64,000 nt of DNA from Micrococcus sp. 2A (GTDB taxonomy: Bacteria; Actinomycetota; Actinomycetes; Actinomycetales; Micrococcaceae), in the NCBI RefSeq assembly GCF_039519235.1, contig NZ_CP154351.1, forward strand, positions 124,001 to 188,000, read 5' to 3'. Below the pieces are notes generated by a model, which was given only the letters and a program-made list of their open reading frames with translations, was not told where the DNA came from and ran no database searches. Below, in pieces: positions 40,833 to 50,521 of this stretch; position 1 is the first letter of the stretch; each line of letters opens with the position of its first letter. A program made the translations under genes and the position numbers.

Positions 40833-42062
40833 ATGAAGGCTCTCCGCATCGGCCGCCCCGCCGCCGTCCTCTCCGTGGCCGCCCTGGCCCTGACCGCCTG
40901 TGGCAACGGCGGCGACAGCGCCGCGTCCTCCGCCACCTCCGCCACCTCCGCCGCCGCGACCACCTCGGCTGCCGCCTCCACCTCTGCGTCGGCCTCCACC
41001 TCGACGTCGGCCTCCACCTCGACGTCGGCCTCCGGCTCCGCCTCCGAGTCCTCCTCGGCCGCTGCCGCCCCGGCCGCCATCGACGTCCCCACCGCCTCCG
41101 GCACCCTGATCGGCTCCGGCGCCTCCTCGCAGGAGGCCGCCATGACCTCCTGGACTGATGGCGTCAAGACCGTCTCCCCGGACCTCCAGGTCCAGTACTC
41201 CCCGGACGGCTCCGGCGCGGGTCGCGAGGCCTTCCTGGCCGGCTCCTCCAGCTTCGCCGGCTCCGACGCCGCCCTCAAGGACGACGAGAAGGAGCAGGCC
41301 AAGGAGGTCTGCGGCGACAAGGGCGCCTTCCACGTCCCGGCCTACGTCTCCCCGGTCGCCGTGGCCTACAACGTCGAGGGCATCGACGAGCTGAACCTGG
41401 ACGCCGACACGGTCGCCAAGATCTTCTCCAAGGAGATCACCACCTGGAACGACCCCGCCATCGCCGCCCTCAACGAGGGTGCCGAGCTGCCCGACACCGC
41501 GATCACCGTGGTGCACCGCTCGGACGAGTCCGGCACCACCGAGAACTTCACCGACTACCTCGCCGAGGCCGCTCCTGAGTCCTGGACCTGGGAGGCCGAC
41601 AAGAAGTGGCCCTCCGAGATCACCGCCGAGTCCGCTCAGGGCACCAAGGGCGTCGTCTCCCAGGCCGCTCAGACCGACGGCGCGATCACCTACACCGATG
41701 CCTCCGGCGTCGGCTCGCTGAAGACCGCCAAGATCGGCGCGGACGGCGCGTTCTCCGAGCTCTCCCCGGAGGCCGCCGCCAAGATCGTGGCCGAGTCCGA
41801 GCAGAACGAGGACGGCTCCGTCAAGCTGGACCGGACCAAGACCGGCGAGAACACCTACCCGATCGTGCTGGTCTCCTACCACATCTACTGCAACCAGTAC
41901 CCCGATCAGGACACCGTCGACCAGGTGAAGTCCTTCGCTTCGTACGTGATCTCCGAGGACGGCCAGAAGGCCGCCCAGGACGCCGCCGGCTCCGCCCCGA
42001 TCGACGCCGAGATGGCGACCTCCGCCAAGGAGCGCATCGACGCCATCACTGTGGCGGGCTGA
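40833..42062 (+). CDS. pstS: Phosphate ABC transporter substrate-binding lipoprotein
   Basis: 409 residues. Signal peptide with lipobox LALTAC, lipidated Cys23. Then about 55 residues of low-complexity Ser/Ala/Thr linker (TSASASTSTSASTSTSASGS) tether the domain away from the membrane. The binding domain starts TASGTLIGSGASSQEAAMTSW, with phosphate contacts in SGAGREAF, GSDAAL and RSDESGTTENF. First gene of pstSCAB, under the Pho box. Confidence 0.95.
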   Translation: MKALRIGRPAAVLSVAALALTACGNGGDSAASSATSATSAAATTSAAASTSASASTSTSASTSTSASGSASESSSAAAAPAAIDVPTASGTLIGSGASSQEAAMTSWTDGVKTVSPDLQVQYSPDGSGAGREAFLAGSSSFAGSDAALKDDEKEQAKEVCGDKGAFHVPAYVSPVAVAYNVEGIDELNLDADTVAKIFSKEITTWNDPAIAALNEGAELPDTAITVVHRSDESGTTENFTDYLAEAAPESWTWEADKKWPSEITAESAQGTKGVVSQAAQTDGAITYTDASGVGSLKTAKIGADGAFSELSPEAAAKIVAESEQNEDGSVKLDRTKTGENTYPIVLVSYHIYCNQYPDQDTVDQVKSFASYVISEDGQKAAQDAAGSAPIDAEMATSAKERIDAITVAG

Positions 42063-42094
42063 TCACCGTCCACTGACGCGTGAGCAGTCATCCG

Positions 42095-42135
42095 CACACC
42101 GGCCGCTGGCTCCCACGGGGGCGGCGGCCGGTGTG
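42095..42135 (+). terminator. Attenuator hairpin between pstS and pstC
   Basis: CACACCGGCCGC (42095-42106) pairs perfectly with 42124-42135. A partial terminator here would keep pstS mRNA more abundant than the permease genes, as is common for binding-protein operons. Confidence 0.65.
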
Positions 42136-42206
42136 TGTGCCCATGACGGCATCCCGGCCGGGCGGTGAACCCGGCCACCATCACCCCAGTCCTGAGGGAA
42201 GGCATC

Positions 42207-43172
42207 GTGTCAACATCCGCAACCGAGGCTGCGCCCAGCACCTCCGTCAAGAAGTCCGCCCGGGGCGGCGCCGCCGGAGACAAGGTCTTCTCCGGCCTCT
42301 CCCTGGCCGCAGGCATCCTGATCCTGCTCATCCTGGCCTTCGTGGCGATCTTCCTGGTGACGGAGTCTCTCCCGGCGCTCTTCCCTGAGGCCTACGGCGA
42401 AGAGCTCAAGTCGGCCGACTCCTTCTTCGGGTACGTCGGGCCGCTCATGGCCGGCACCCTCATGGCGGCGATCGTCGCGCTGATCCTGGCCACGCCGGTC
42501 GCCGTGGGCGTCGCCCTCTTCATCTCCCACTACGCCCCGCCGAGGATCGCCCAGCCGGTGGCCTACGTCATCGACCTCCTGGCCGCCATCCCCTCCGTGA
42601 TCTACGGCATCTGGGGCTGGCTCACGCTCGCCCCGCTCATGGTGCCGATCTACGAGTGGCTGAACCAGTACCTGGGCTGGCTGCCCTTCTTCGGCGGTCC
42701 GGTGACCGGCACGGGCCGCGTCATCATGACCTCGGGCGTGGTCCTGGCCGTCATGGTGCTCCCCATCATCACGGCCCTGTGCCGCGAGATCTTCACCCAG
42801 ACGCCGAAGCTCCACGAGGAGGCGGCGCTCGGGCTCGGCGCCACGCGCTGGGAGATGATCAAGATGACCGTCTTCCCGTTCGCCCGCGCCGGCATCATCT
42901 CCTCCATCATGCTCGGCCTCGGCCGCGCGCTGGGTGAGACCATGGCCGTGACCATGGTGCTCTCGCCCGGCAAGTTCAGCTCGTCCCTGATCGAGGAGGG
43001 TCGCAACAAGACGATCCCCTCGGAGATCGCCCTGAACTTCCCGGAGGCCTACGGCATCCGACTGAACGAACTGATCGCCGCCGGCCTCATGCTGTTCATC
43101 ATCACGCTGGTGGTCAACATGGTCGCCCGGTGGATCGTGAACAAGCACAAGGAATTCTCGGGAGCCAACTGA
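42207..43172 (+). CDS. pstC: Phosphate ABC transporter permease PstC
   Basis: 321 residues from GTG 42207, with GAGGGAAGG just upstream; a GTG at 42165 would add 14 residues. Six membrane helices; the ABC-permease coupling loop is EEAALGLGATRWEMIKMTVFPFARAGI. It forms the membrane channel with PstA. The stop shares one base with the pstA start (TGATG). Confidence 0.93.
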   Translation: MSTSATEAAPSTSVKKSARGGAAGDKVFSGLSLAAGILILLILAFVAIFLVTESLPALFPEAYGEELKSADSFFGYVGPLMAGTLMAAIVALILATPVAVGVALFISHYAPPRIAQPVAYVIDLLAAIPSVIYGIWGWLTLAPLMVPIYEWLNQYLGWLPFFGGPVTGTGRVIMTSGVVLAVMVLPIITALCREIFTQTPKLHEEAALGLGATRWEMIKMTVFPFARAGIISSIMLGLGRALGETMAVTMVLSPGKFSSSLIEEGRNKTIPSEIALNFPEAYGIRLNELIAAGLMLFIITLVVNMVARWIVNKHKEFSGAN

Positions 43173-44362
43173 TGAGCACCGCACTCAACGACTCGCCGAC
43201 GCGGGAGAACATCCCGTCGTCGAAGCACACGCAGAACTCCCTCACCGCCGGGCAGATGCCCCGCTGGGTGTGGGCAGTGGTGGCCGCAGCCGCCCTTCTC
43301 GTGGCCCTGGGCCTCGAGCTCCTCATCAAGGGCGAGGAGTTCCGGGTCGCCCGCCTCGCCGTGATGACCCTCATCTCGTACGTGGTGGGCATGTACATCG
43401 TGACGCGTCTGCTGGAGAACGGCCGCAAGGCCACGGACGGCCTGTGGCGCAACCTCGTGTGGGCGGCGTTCCTCATCGCCCTCGTTCCGCTGGTCTCCGT
43501 CATCTGGTCGGTGATCTCGGACGGCGCTCCGACGCTGTTCGGCAACCCGCAGGTGCTGTGGAACGACATGGACGGCGTCACGGGCACCACGGACGCCGCC
43601 TACCTCAACGACGGCCAGCCCCTCGGCGGCCTGCCCGGCGGCTTCGCCCACGCCCTCGTCGGAACGCTGATGATCACGCTCATTGCGACCCTGATCGCGG
43701 TGCCGATCGGCCTCCTGACCTCCATCTACCTCGTGGAGTACGGGCGGGACGGCTGGCTCTCGCGGTCCATCATCTTCTTCGTGGACGTGATGACCGGCAT
43801 CCCCTCGATCGTGGCCGGCCTCTTCGCCTTCGCGGCCATGTCCCTGCTCCTCGAGCTGGTGATGGGCGAGGGCCCCAAGGCGCTGCAGTCGGTGAAGATG
43901 GGCCTCACGGCCGCCGTCGCCCTCACTGTGCTGATGATCCCCGTGGTGGTCCGTTCCACCGAGGAGATGCTCCGCGTCGTCCCGAACGAGCTGCGCGAGG
44001 GCTCCTACGCCCTGGGCGTGCGCAAGTGGCGCACCATCTCCAAGGTGGTCATCCCCACCGCGATCTCGGGCATCCTCTCGGGCATCACCCTGGCCATCGC
44101 CCGCGTCACGGGTGAGACCGCGCCGATCCTCGTGACGGCCGGCTTCGCGACCACCATGAACTGGAACCCGATGGACAACTGGATGACGGCCCTGCCGGTG
44201 TACATCTACCGCCAGCTCGTCTCGCCGACGTCGCCGACCGCGTACGACGTGTCCACCGACCGTGCCTGGGCCGCGGCCCTGGTCCTGATCATCATCGTGA
44301 TGGCGCTGAACCTCATCGCGCGCATGATCGCCAAGGCGTTCGCCCCCAAGACGGGCCGCTGA
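43172..44362 (+). CDS. pstA: Phosphate ABC transporter permease PstA
   Basis: 396 residues, longer than typical PstA (about 300) because of an extra N-terminal region with two additional hydrophobic helices ([44 protein letters not shown]). The permease core has the coupling loop [33 protein letters not shown]. Pairs with PstC. Confidence 0.92.
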   Translation: MSTALNDSPTRENIPSSKHTQNSLTAGQMPRWVWAVVAAAALLVALGLELLIKGEEFRVARLAVMTLISYVVGMYIVTRLLENGRKATDGLWRNLVWAAFLIALVPLVSVIWSVISDGAPTLFGNPQVLWNDMDGVTGTTDAAYLNDGQPLGGLPGGFAHALVGTLMITLIATLIAVPIGLLTSIYLVEYGRDGWLSRSIIFFVDVMTGIPSIVAGLFAFAAMSLLLELVMGEGPKALQSVKMGLTAAVALTVLMIPVVVRSTEEMLRVVPNELREGSYALGVRKWRTISKVVIPTAISGILSGITLAIARVTGETAPILVTAGFATTMNWNPMDNWMTALPVYIYRQLVSPTSPTAYDVSTDRAWAAALVLIIIVMALNLIARMIAKAFAPKTGR

Positions 44363-44456
44363 ACCTCGGCCGCCCCGGACATCCGTGCCGGGGCGGCCGA
44401 ACGGCCCACCCAGACCTCCGCTCCCCAGCGATCCTCGTAAAGGAAGACCAGCTCTC

Positions 44457-45236
44457 ATGTCCAAGCGCATCCAGGCCAAAGACGTCGACGTCTACTACGG
44501 CAAGTTCAAGGCGGTGGAGGAGGTCAACATCGACATCGCCCCCCGCACGGTGACGGCGTTCATCGGTCCCTCCGGCTGCGGCAAGACCACGTTCCTGCGC
44601 GCCATCAACCGCATGCACGAGGTGCTCCCCGGCGCCCACGTCGAGGGCGAGCTGCTCCTCGACGGCGAGAACGTGTACGGCTCCGGCGTGGACCCCGTGT
44701 CCATCCGCTCGCAGATCGGAATGGTGTTCCAGCGCCCGAACCCGTTCCCCACGATGTCCATCCGCGACAACGTGCTGGCCGGCTACAAGCTCAACGGCAC
44801 CAAGCTCAACCGCGCCGACTCGGACGCCATCGTGGAGAAGTCCCTGCGCGGCGCCAACCTCTGGAACGAGGTGAAGGACCGCCTGGACAAGCCGGGCTCG
44901 GGCCTCTCCGGCGGCCAGCAGCAGCGCCTGTGCATCGCCCGCTCCGTGGCCGTGTCCCCGGACGTGATCCTCATGGACGAGCCCTGCTCCGCGCTCGACC
45001 CGATCTCCACCCTCGCGGTGGAGGACCTCATCAACGAGATGAAGGAGCAGTACACGGTCATCATCGTCACGCACAACATGCAGCAGGCCGCTCGCGTGGC
45101 GGACAAGACCGCGTTCTTCAACATCCAGGGCATCGGCAAGCCCGGCAAGCTGATCGAGTACGACGACACGAACGTCATCTTCAACAGCCCCTCGAACCAG
45201 CAGACCGAGGACTACGTCTCCGGCCGCTTCGGCTGA
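44457..45236 (+). CDS. pstB: Phosphate ABC transporter ATPase PstB
   Basis: 259 residues. Walker [11 protein letters not shown]-loop VFQRPNPFP, signature [13 protein letters not shown], Walker [14 protein letters not shown], and the H-loop in IVTHNMQQA. Powers phosphate import. About 94 bp separate it from pstA; AAAGGAAG is the ribosome site. No phoU gene follows; a DUF47 protein at 46347 is the nearest PhoU-like product. Confidence 0.95.
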   Translation: MSKRIQAKDVDVYYGKFKAVEEVNIDIAPRTVTAFIGPSGCGKTTFLRAINRMHEVLPGAHVEGELLLDGENVYGSGVDPVSIRSQIGMVFQRPNPFPTMSIRDNVLAGYKLNGTKLNRADSDAIVEKSLRGANLWNEVKDRLDKPGSGLSGGQQQRLCIARSVAVSPDVILMDEPCSALDPISTLAVEDLINEMKEQYTVIIVTHNMQQAARVADKTAFFNIQGIGKPGKLIEYDDTNVIFNSPSNQQTEDYVSGRFG

Positions 45237-45253
45237 GTCGCTCCCGCTGCGTC

Positions 45254-45286
45254 GAGACCCCGCCCGGGCCACCCGGGCGGGGTCTC
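45254..45286. terminator. Terminator hairpin after pstB
   Basis: GAGACCCCGCCCGGG (45254-45268) pairs perfectly with 45272-45286 around a 3-nt loop, between convergent pstB and pit; probably bidirectional. Confidence 0.85.
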
Positions 45287-45305
45287 GTCGTCTCCGTGTG
45301 CGGTC

Positions 45306-46331
45306 TCAGACCAGCAGGAGGAGTGCCAGGCCGAGAAGCAGAGCGGCGCCGAGGCATGCCAGCGGCGTGAGCAGCCACCACGCGACCACGCGCAGCACCT
45401 GGGGCCAGCGCACGGACGCGTAGGTCTGCGTCTGCCTGGCGCCGACGATGCCGGCGGTGAGGGTGTGGGTGGAGGACAGCGGCAGGTGGAGGACGAGGGA
45501 GCCCACGAAGAGCAGGCCCGCGGGCACGGCGGCCGCCACGGCCGCGCGCAGCGGGTCCAGGGCCACGAGGCGCTCCGTGAGGGTCCAGGCGATCCGCCAT
45601 GCCCCGCCCAGCGTCCCCACGGCCATCGCGAGGGCGAAGACCGCGGCGCTCAGCCCGAACACCCAGGACGCCGCGGGGGCGCCCGGCGGCACGCCTGCGC
45701 CCATGAGGCAGATGGCCCAGAGCAGCCCCAGGCGCTGCCCGCCCTGCACGCCGTGGCCCACCGCCGTCGCGCCCCCGGAGACGGCGAGGGCGATCCGGGC
45801 GCGGTGCTGCACGTTCACCGTGGAGCCCGTGGTGCCGAGCCGCACGAGCGGCGGGGTGAGGACGCGGGCGAGCCCCCACGCCAGGAGGGGTGAGAGGAGC
45901 AGACCCACGGCGACCTCCCATCCCACCCGGTCCATGACCACCGGCTCGAGCTCGTGCCCCAGCTCGAGGTGGGCGGCGAGGTGGGCCCCGGCCAGCGCGG
46001 CGAGCAGGGCATGGGTGGTGGAGCCGGGAATGCGCCGCCACCACAGCAGCAGTCCCCACGCGACCGCCACGAGGACAGCCGTGGCCACGGTGATGTGCCC
46101 CACAACCCCGGACATCACGTGGGGGGTGAAGAAGGAGACGCTGAGGGTGATCAGGCCCATGCCCAGCACCACGCCGATCCCGTTCAGCAGGGCGGCCATG
46201 ACGAGGGCCAGTCGCGGCGTCAGGGCGCGGAATCGCACGGGCAGGGCCACGGAGTTGGGTGCGTCGCGGAAGCCCATGACCACGCCGAGGAGGCAGAGGA
46301 GGGCGAAGACGAAGCCGAGACCCGCCGTCAT
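45306..46331 (-). CDS. PiT-family low-affinity inorganic phosphate transporter
   Basis: 341 residues, about ten helices. The two PiT signature repeats are GFRDAPNSVALPVRF near the N-terminus and SGGATAVGHGVQGGQRLGL in the middle, with RRIPGSTTHALLAALAGAHLA and LPLSSTHTLTAGIVGA. Ion-coupled phosphate import. It lies 15 nt downstream of a DUF47 gene, the standard Pit accessory, and tail-to-tail with the high-affinity Pst operon. GFRDAPN replaces the usual GFHDAAN. Confidence 0.88.
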   Translation of the reverse strand: MTAGLGFVFALLCLLGVVMGFRDAPNSVALPVRFRALTPRLALVMAALLNGIGVVLGMGLITLSVSFFTPHVMSGVVGHITVATAVLVAVAWGLLLWWRRIPGSTTHALLAALAGAHLAAHLELGHELEPVVMDRVGWEVAVGLLLSPLLAWGLARVLTPPLVRLGTTGSTVNVQHRARIALAVSGGATAVGHGVQGGQRLGLLWAICLMGAGVPPGAPAASWVFGLSAAVFALAMAVGTLGGAWRIAWTLTERLVALDPLRAAVAAAVPAGLLFVGSLVLHLPLSSTHTLTAGIVGARQTQTYASVRWPQVLRVVAWWLLTPLACLGAALLLGLALLLLV

Positions 46332-46346
46332 CGGGCCGCTCCCGCC

Positions 46347-46973
46347 TCAGGACTCACGGACGAGCACCACGCCGAGGTCGGTGTTGACGCGGGCAAGGGC
46401 CTCCAGGGCGGACTGCAGCGCCCAGGCCACCTCGCGCTGGCGGTGGAAGTCGCGCTGCAGGAGGTCGCGGCCGAGGTCGGCGAGCCAGCTGACCATGATC
46501 CGGTCGGTGCGACGGGAGGCGCGCAGCAGCTGCATCCACGTGTCCTCGAGGGCATCCAGGTCGCGCAGCTCGCCCGTGGCGCGCCGCAGCAGGTCCGAGT
46601 GGCGCCCCACGGTCTCCAGGACGTCCAGGGCGTGGGGCGGCAGCTCGTCGAGGCCGGCGCGCTGGATGAGCAGGCCGGCGCCCACCACGCGCTGGATCGC
46701 CGTGTGCACGCCGCCGGCGAGCAGGTACAGGTCCTGGCGGGGGAGCGGGGTCACGTACGCGCTGCGCAGGGCGGTGAGGAAGGCCATGAGCGAGGCGGAG
46801 GAGGACGCGTCGAGCTCCATGAGGTCCCGCTCCATGCGGTCCAGCTCCTCGCCCTTCGCCCCCGGCACCTGGGCCACGGTCTGCACGGCCTTGCCGAGCG
46901 CGAGGGTGAGGTCCGCCATGTGGCGCAGGGCGGGGGTGTCCCGGGTCGTGAGCCAGGGCAGGCGGGGGGACAT
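46347..46973 (-). CDS. DUF47/PhoU-like phosphate transport regulator
   Basis: 208 residues, all helical. MADLTLALGKAVQTVAQVPGAKGEELDRMERDLMELD and RRTDRIMVSWLADLGRDLLQRDF fit the PhoU/DUF47 helical-bundle family that accompanies Pit permeases. It probably tunes permease activity or binds metal-phosphate. First gene of the two-gene pit unit. The 187 bp upstream (46974-47160) contain nothing recognisable. Confidence 0.75.
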   Translation of the reverse strand: MSPRLPWLTTRDTPALRHMADLTLALGKAVQTVAQVPGAKGEELDRMERDLMELDASSSASLMAFLTALRSAYVTPLPRQDLYLLAGGVHTAIQRVVGAGLLIQRAGLDELPPHALDVLETVGRHSDLLRRATGELRDLDALEDTWMQLLRASRRTDRIMVSWLADLGRDLLQRDFHRQREVAWALQSALEALARVNTDLGVVLVRES

Positions 46974-47160
46974 CGGGCACCGTGCTTTCTGCGCGCGGGA
47001 GCGGCGGTCCGGCGGTGTGGCGGGCGGCGCGGCCGCCGGGATCGGAGGTCGGGGGAGGTGTCACGACGACGCCGGACCGGGAACGCCTCTCGGCGGAAGG
47101 CCGCTCGTGGCGGCTATGTGTTGGAGCCCGGGGTTACCAGCGGCCCGACGCCGTCGCCTC

Positions 47161-47835
47161 CTAGTCTAACGAGCCGTCGCGCCAGCCTCGAGCGGCCGCC
47201 TCCAGGGCATCGGCGGTGGACACCAGGCGGGCGGCACGCGCCGTGAGCCGCGCCGCGTGCGCGGGGTCCGCCGCCTCGGCGGCCTCCGCGTGGTTGACCT
47301 GACCCAGAGCCGCCACCCGCGCGTAGGCGGCCGCCCGCTCGAACGCCACATCCAGATCGGAGCGGTAGGCCCCCGTGAGGATGGTGTCGGTGAGGCGCCG
47401 CAGCTCCTCCGGCCCGGGCGGCTCCACGGCGCCGGCCACGGCGCGCGCGGCGTGGGCCCCGTGCCCGGCGCGGTACCAGGCCGCCCAGCGCTCGCCGTCG
47501 CGGGCCGTGGCCTCCTGGAGCGCGTAGAGGCGCCACAGGGCCCCGGCCAGGGAGACGGCGGGCGCGTCCGACCAGAGCTCGGCGAGGGTCTCCACGCCCA
47601 GCTCGCCCACGAGCCCCACGAGGCGGCCGACGACGGCGGGGTCCTCCTCCGCCCGCCCGCCCGTCACGAGGGCGTGGGCCAGGCGCGAGGCCGCGGCGGC
47701 CACCTCCTGCGGGTCCTCGCCCCCGGCGAAGTGCGCGAGCTCGTCGGGCCGGGACACGCGGGGGCGATGGTGCCGCGTGAGGCCGGAGGCGCTCGAGCTG
47801 GCGCCGCGTCCGGCAGGGGAGCGGTGATGGGGCAT
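47161..47835 (-). CDS. Conserved hypothetical protein (224 aa)
   Basis: Starts MPHHRSPAGRGASSSASGLT with a short basic disordered tail, then a helical domain (SRPDELAHFAGGEDPQEVAAAASRLAHALV, TLAELWSDAPAVSLAGALWRLYALQEATARDGERWAAWYRAG, LRRLTDTILTGAYRSDLDVAFERAAAYARV). No enzyme motif, signal or membrane helix. Several actinobacteria carry similar uncharacterised helical proteins; I cannot name a function. The ATG at 47835 is preferred to an in-frame start at 47910 whose extra residues look non-coding. Confidence 0.65.
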   Translation of the reverse strand: MPHHRSPAGRGASSSASGLTRHHRPRVSRPDELAHFAGGEDPQEVAAAASRLAHALVTGGRAEEDPAVVGRLVGLVGELGVETLAELWSDAPAVSLAGALWRLYALQEATARDGERWAAWYRAGHGAHAARAVAGAVEPPGPEELRRLTDTILTGAYRSDLDVAFERAAAYARVAALGQVNHAEAAEAADPAHAARLTARAARLVSTADALEAAARGWRDGSLD

Positions 47836-47972
47836 GGGTGTGCTGCTCCTTCCGGTGCAGACGGCGGCGGGACGCACGCCACGGTAGACCCGCGAGGCCT
47901 CGGCTACCATGGCAGGGCACCCGCGAGGGTCGCCGACGACGGCCGTGTGCCGCCCAGGGGACGAGCGGGTGA

Positions 47973-48045
47973 GGGCCTCTAGCTCAGCTGGCAGAGCATC
48001 GGACTTTTAATCCGCCGGTCGCGGGTTCGATCCCCGCGGGGCCCA
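47973..48045 (+). tRNA. tRNA-Lys (anticodon TTT)
   Basis: 73 nt with acceptor GGGCCTC/GGGGCCC (one G-U), D-arm AGCTCAGCTGGCAGAGC, anticodon loop CTTTTAA with TTT at 48006-48008, and T-arm GCGGG-TTCGATC-CCCGC. Discriminator A at 48045, and CC follows but no encoded CCA. Confidence 0.95.
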
Positions 48046-48148
48046 CCGGACGCGCAGTCCCGCCTCGCTTCGCCCGGGGTGGTCACGGCACGCCGTCTCG
48101 CCGTCACGGGACGCGGCGTGCCGTGACCCCTCAGGGCAGCGGAGCCCG

Positions 48149-48607
48149 TCAGCCCAGGTCGCGGATGCGCTGGGCGGGGATGCCCGCGTACACGCCATTC
48201 GGCTCGGTGCTCTTGGTGACCACGGCGCCCGCGGCCACCACACAGCCGGGGGCCACGTCCACGCCGGGCAGGATCGTGCAGCCCGCGCCGAGCCAGCAGC
48301 CGTCGCCGATGGTCACGGGCGTCATGCTGAACTTCCCCGCCCGCTGGCGGGCCGGCCCGAGCTCGTGCGAGGCCGTGACGATCCGCACGCCCGGCGCGAT
48401 GGCCACGTGCTCGCCGACGGTCGTCCCGTTGTCGATCTCCACGCGGCGGTTGACGAACGTGTAGGCGCCGATGACCGCGCCCTTCTCGATCCATGCGCCG
48501 GCCTTCACCCAGGCCGTGGGGTGGATGTCCGCGCCGGTGGCGCGGCTGCGGACGCGGTTGGAGGCGGTGCGGACACGAGCGACGAGCGTGGGGGGCAGGC
48601 GCTTCAT
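48149..48607 (-). CDS. Hexapeptide-repeat acyltransferase
   Basis: 152 residues with left-handed beta-helix repeats (VKAGAWIEKGAVIGAYTFVNRR, IDNGTTVGEHVAIAPGVRIV, TIGDGCWLGAGCTILPGVDVAPGCVVAAGAVVTKS). The catalytic His is in VTASHELG. It resembles CatB/maltose or colanic-acid type O-acetyltransferases; the acceptor is unknown. -10 TAGACT (48614-48619, minus strand) is 6 nt before the ATG. Confidence 0.85.
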   Translation of the reverse strand: MKRLPPTLVARVRTASNRVRSRATGADIHPTAWVKAGAWIEKGAVIGAYTFVNRRVEIDNGTTVGEHVAIAPGVRIVTASHELGPARQRAGKFSMTPVTIGDGCWLGAGCTILPGVDVAPGCVVAAGAVVTKSTEPNGVYAGIPAQRIRDLG

Positions 48608-48639
48608 GCCGTCAGTCTAGGGGTGCGGGCCCCCGCGGA

Positions 48640-49068
48640 TCACGGCGTGGACAGGCTCCAGGACCGTGTGCCCGACGGGGTGGGGGAGCCCGCCGTCTCG
48701 GTGGGGAACGGGTCGAACGTGGCCGGGCCGGAGGTGGCGGAGGCCGAGGAGGAGGCCGGGGAGCCCGACGCCGGGGAGCCCGACGTCGGTGCCGCGGACC
48801 CGGCACCCGATGTCGGCGCCGCGGACCCGGAGCCCGGCTGGGCGGTGGGCGTGGCGCTCGGCGTCGGCGTGGCGGTGAACGGGTTCGGCGGACCGCTCTG
48901 CGAGCGGGGCGACGGGTCCGGCGGGGTGTTCGCCGGGACGGTGCTGATGCCGCCGGCGAACACGCCGAGCACGGACAGGAGGAAGAGCGCGAGGCCGATC
49001 AGGCCGAGGCAGCCGAGGCAGCCACAGCCGCTGCGGCGTCCTCGACCTCCGGAGATGATGATGGCCAT
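48640..49068 (-). CDS. Small membrane protein with Ser/Pro/Thr-rich extracellular tail
   Basis: 142 residues. A Cys/Gly-rich start (GRGRRSGCGCLGCLGLIGLALFLLSVLGVFAG) forms one membrane helix; the rest is low complexity with tandem repeats (GSAAPTSGAGSAAPTSG, SPASGSPAS) and many TPTP-type motifs, likely a glycosylatable surface stalk. No domain recognised. The four Cys next to the membrane are unusual. Confidence 0.6.
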   Translation of the reverse strand: MAIIISGGRGRRSGCGCLGCLGLIGLALFLLSVLGVFAGGISTVPANTPPDPSPRSQSGPPNPFTATPTPSATPTAQPGSGSAAPTSGAGSAAPTSGSPASGSPASSSASATSGPATFDPFPTETAGSPTPSGTRSWSLSTP

Positions 49069-49162
49069 GGGGCGTCCTCCATGCTGGTGCGTCGCGCGTG
49101 CGGGTGGGCGTGCGGGGCGAGTCTACGGGGCCCGGCGCGTCCGTGGAGGGTCCGGGCCCTCC

Positions 49163-50521
49163 TCACGCCCCCAGCACGCGCTCCAGGTAGGGGTTGGCGA
49201 ACACGCGTCCCGGGTCCACGGCGTCGCGCTGGGCGGTGAAGTCCGCGAACCGCGGGTAAGCGCGGGCGGCCCACTCCGCGTGCCGGTCGTGCTCTTTGCC
49301 CCAGTGGGGGCGCCCGCCCAGGGAGACGAGGAGCTCCTCCGCCGCCGCGAAGTACGCGGTGGGGTCCTCCCGGTGGTAGCGGTGCACCGCGAGGTACGCA
49401 GACTCGCGCCCGTGCGCGGTGGAGAGCCAGACGTCGTCGGCGGCCACGGTGCGGACCTCCACGGGGAAGGAGACGGCGTCCCCGGCCGCGGCCCGCTCGG
49501 CCGCGATGCGCCGCAGGCCCGCGAAGGCCTCCTCGAACCGCTCGAGCGGCACCGCGTACTCCATCTCGCGGAACCGCACGGCGCGCTCGGCCACGAACAC
49601 CCGGTAGGAGACGTCCGTGTAGGTGCGCTGATCCACGCCGCGCGCGGACACCTGGTTCAGCAGGGGCACAAGACGGGGAGCGCGCGCCCCGAGGCGGCAC
49701 ATCCCCCCGAAGACCCCGTGGGAGAGGAACTCGTCCATCACCGCGGTGCGCACGGGGTCCACAGGGTCGATCCCTGCCGTGAGCGGCAGCCGGGTGTTCT
49801 CCTTGGTGAGCGCGAGGTCCGTGCCGGGGAACCAGGAGAACTCCAGGTGCTCCGCGGCGCGGGAGCGCTCCACGAAGGACTCGACGACGGCGTCCAGCGG
49901 CTCGCTGCGCTCCCGGGCGTGCAGGAGGAACGCCGGGACCGTCCGCAGCTCCACCTCCGTGATGATGCCCAGGGCGCCGAGGCCCACCCGGGCGGCCTGG
50001 AACAGGTCGGGCTCGTGGTCGGCGTCGGCCCAGCGGACGGCGCCGTCGGCCGTCACGAGGCGCAGTCCCCTGACCATGCCCCCGTAGCCCGTGAAGCCCA
50101 GCCCCGTCCCGTGGGTCGCGGTGCTCAAGGCCCCGCCCACGCTCTGCCGGTCGATGTCGCCCATGTTGGCCAGGGCCAGCCCGTGCGCACCCAGCAGGGG
50201 GCCGAGCTGGTGCAGCGGCGTGCCGGCGAGCACGCGCACCCGTCCGCCCTCCCGATCCACGGCGCTCAGCCCGGACAGCGCGGAGAGGTCCAGCTGGACG
50301 CCGTCGGTGGCGGCGATGGGAGAGAAGGAGTGCCCCGCCCCGATCGGCTTGACTCGCAGGCCCGCCTGCGCGGCGGCGCCCACGACGTCGGCCAGCTCCG
50401 GCACGGACTCCGGGCGCGCCTCGCGCGCGGGGCTCCAGGCGTGGCCGCCGGACCACGTGCGGCGGGCGGGGAGGCCCGGGCGCCCCGAGCGGGGGCGGCG
50501 GAGGGCGAGGGGGCGCGTCAT
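49163..50521 (-). CDS. FAD-linked lactone oxidase (D-arabinono/L-gulono-1,4-lactone oxidase type)
   Basis: 452 residues. The FAD-binding PCMH domain has VKPIGAGHSFSPIAATDGVQLDLSALSG and GDIDRQSVGGALSTATHGTGLGFTG; the C-terminal ALO domain ends KEHDRHAEWAARAYPRFADFTAQRDAVDPGRVFANPYLERVLG, with the PxGxFxNPYL-type end. It oxidises an aldono-lactone or alditol. Coupled by ATGA to the racemase-fold gene upstream, so the two enzymes may share a pathway. Confidence 0.87.
   Translation of the reverse strand: MTRPLALRRPRSGRPGLPARRTWSGGHAWSPAREARPESVPELADVVGAAAQAGLRVKPIGAGHSFSPIAATDGVQLDLSALSGLSAVDREGGRVRVLAGTPLHQLGPLLGAHGLALANMGDIDRQSVGGALSTATHGTGLGFTGYGGMVRGLRLVTADGAVRWADADHEPDLFQAARVGLGALGIITEVELRTVPAFLLHARERSEPLDAVVESFVERSRAAEHLEFSWFPGTDLALTKENTRLPLTAGIDPVDPVRTAVMDEFLSHGVFGGMCRLGARAPRLVPLLNQVSARGVDQRTYTDVSYRVFVAERAVRFREMEYAVPLERFEEAFAGLRRIAAERAAAGDAVSFPVEVRTVAADDVWLSTAHGRESAYLAVHRYHREDPTAYFAAAEELLVSLGGRPHWGKEHDRHAEWAARAYPRFADFTAQRDAVDPGRVFANPYLERVLGA

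Noticed and set aside
40980..41050. Short tandem repeats that could suggest a CRISPR-like or satellite array
   Set aside because: They encode the Ser/Ala/Thr linker of PstS in frame; there are no spacers.
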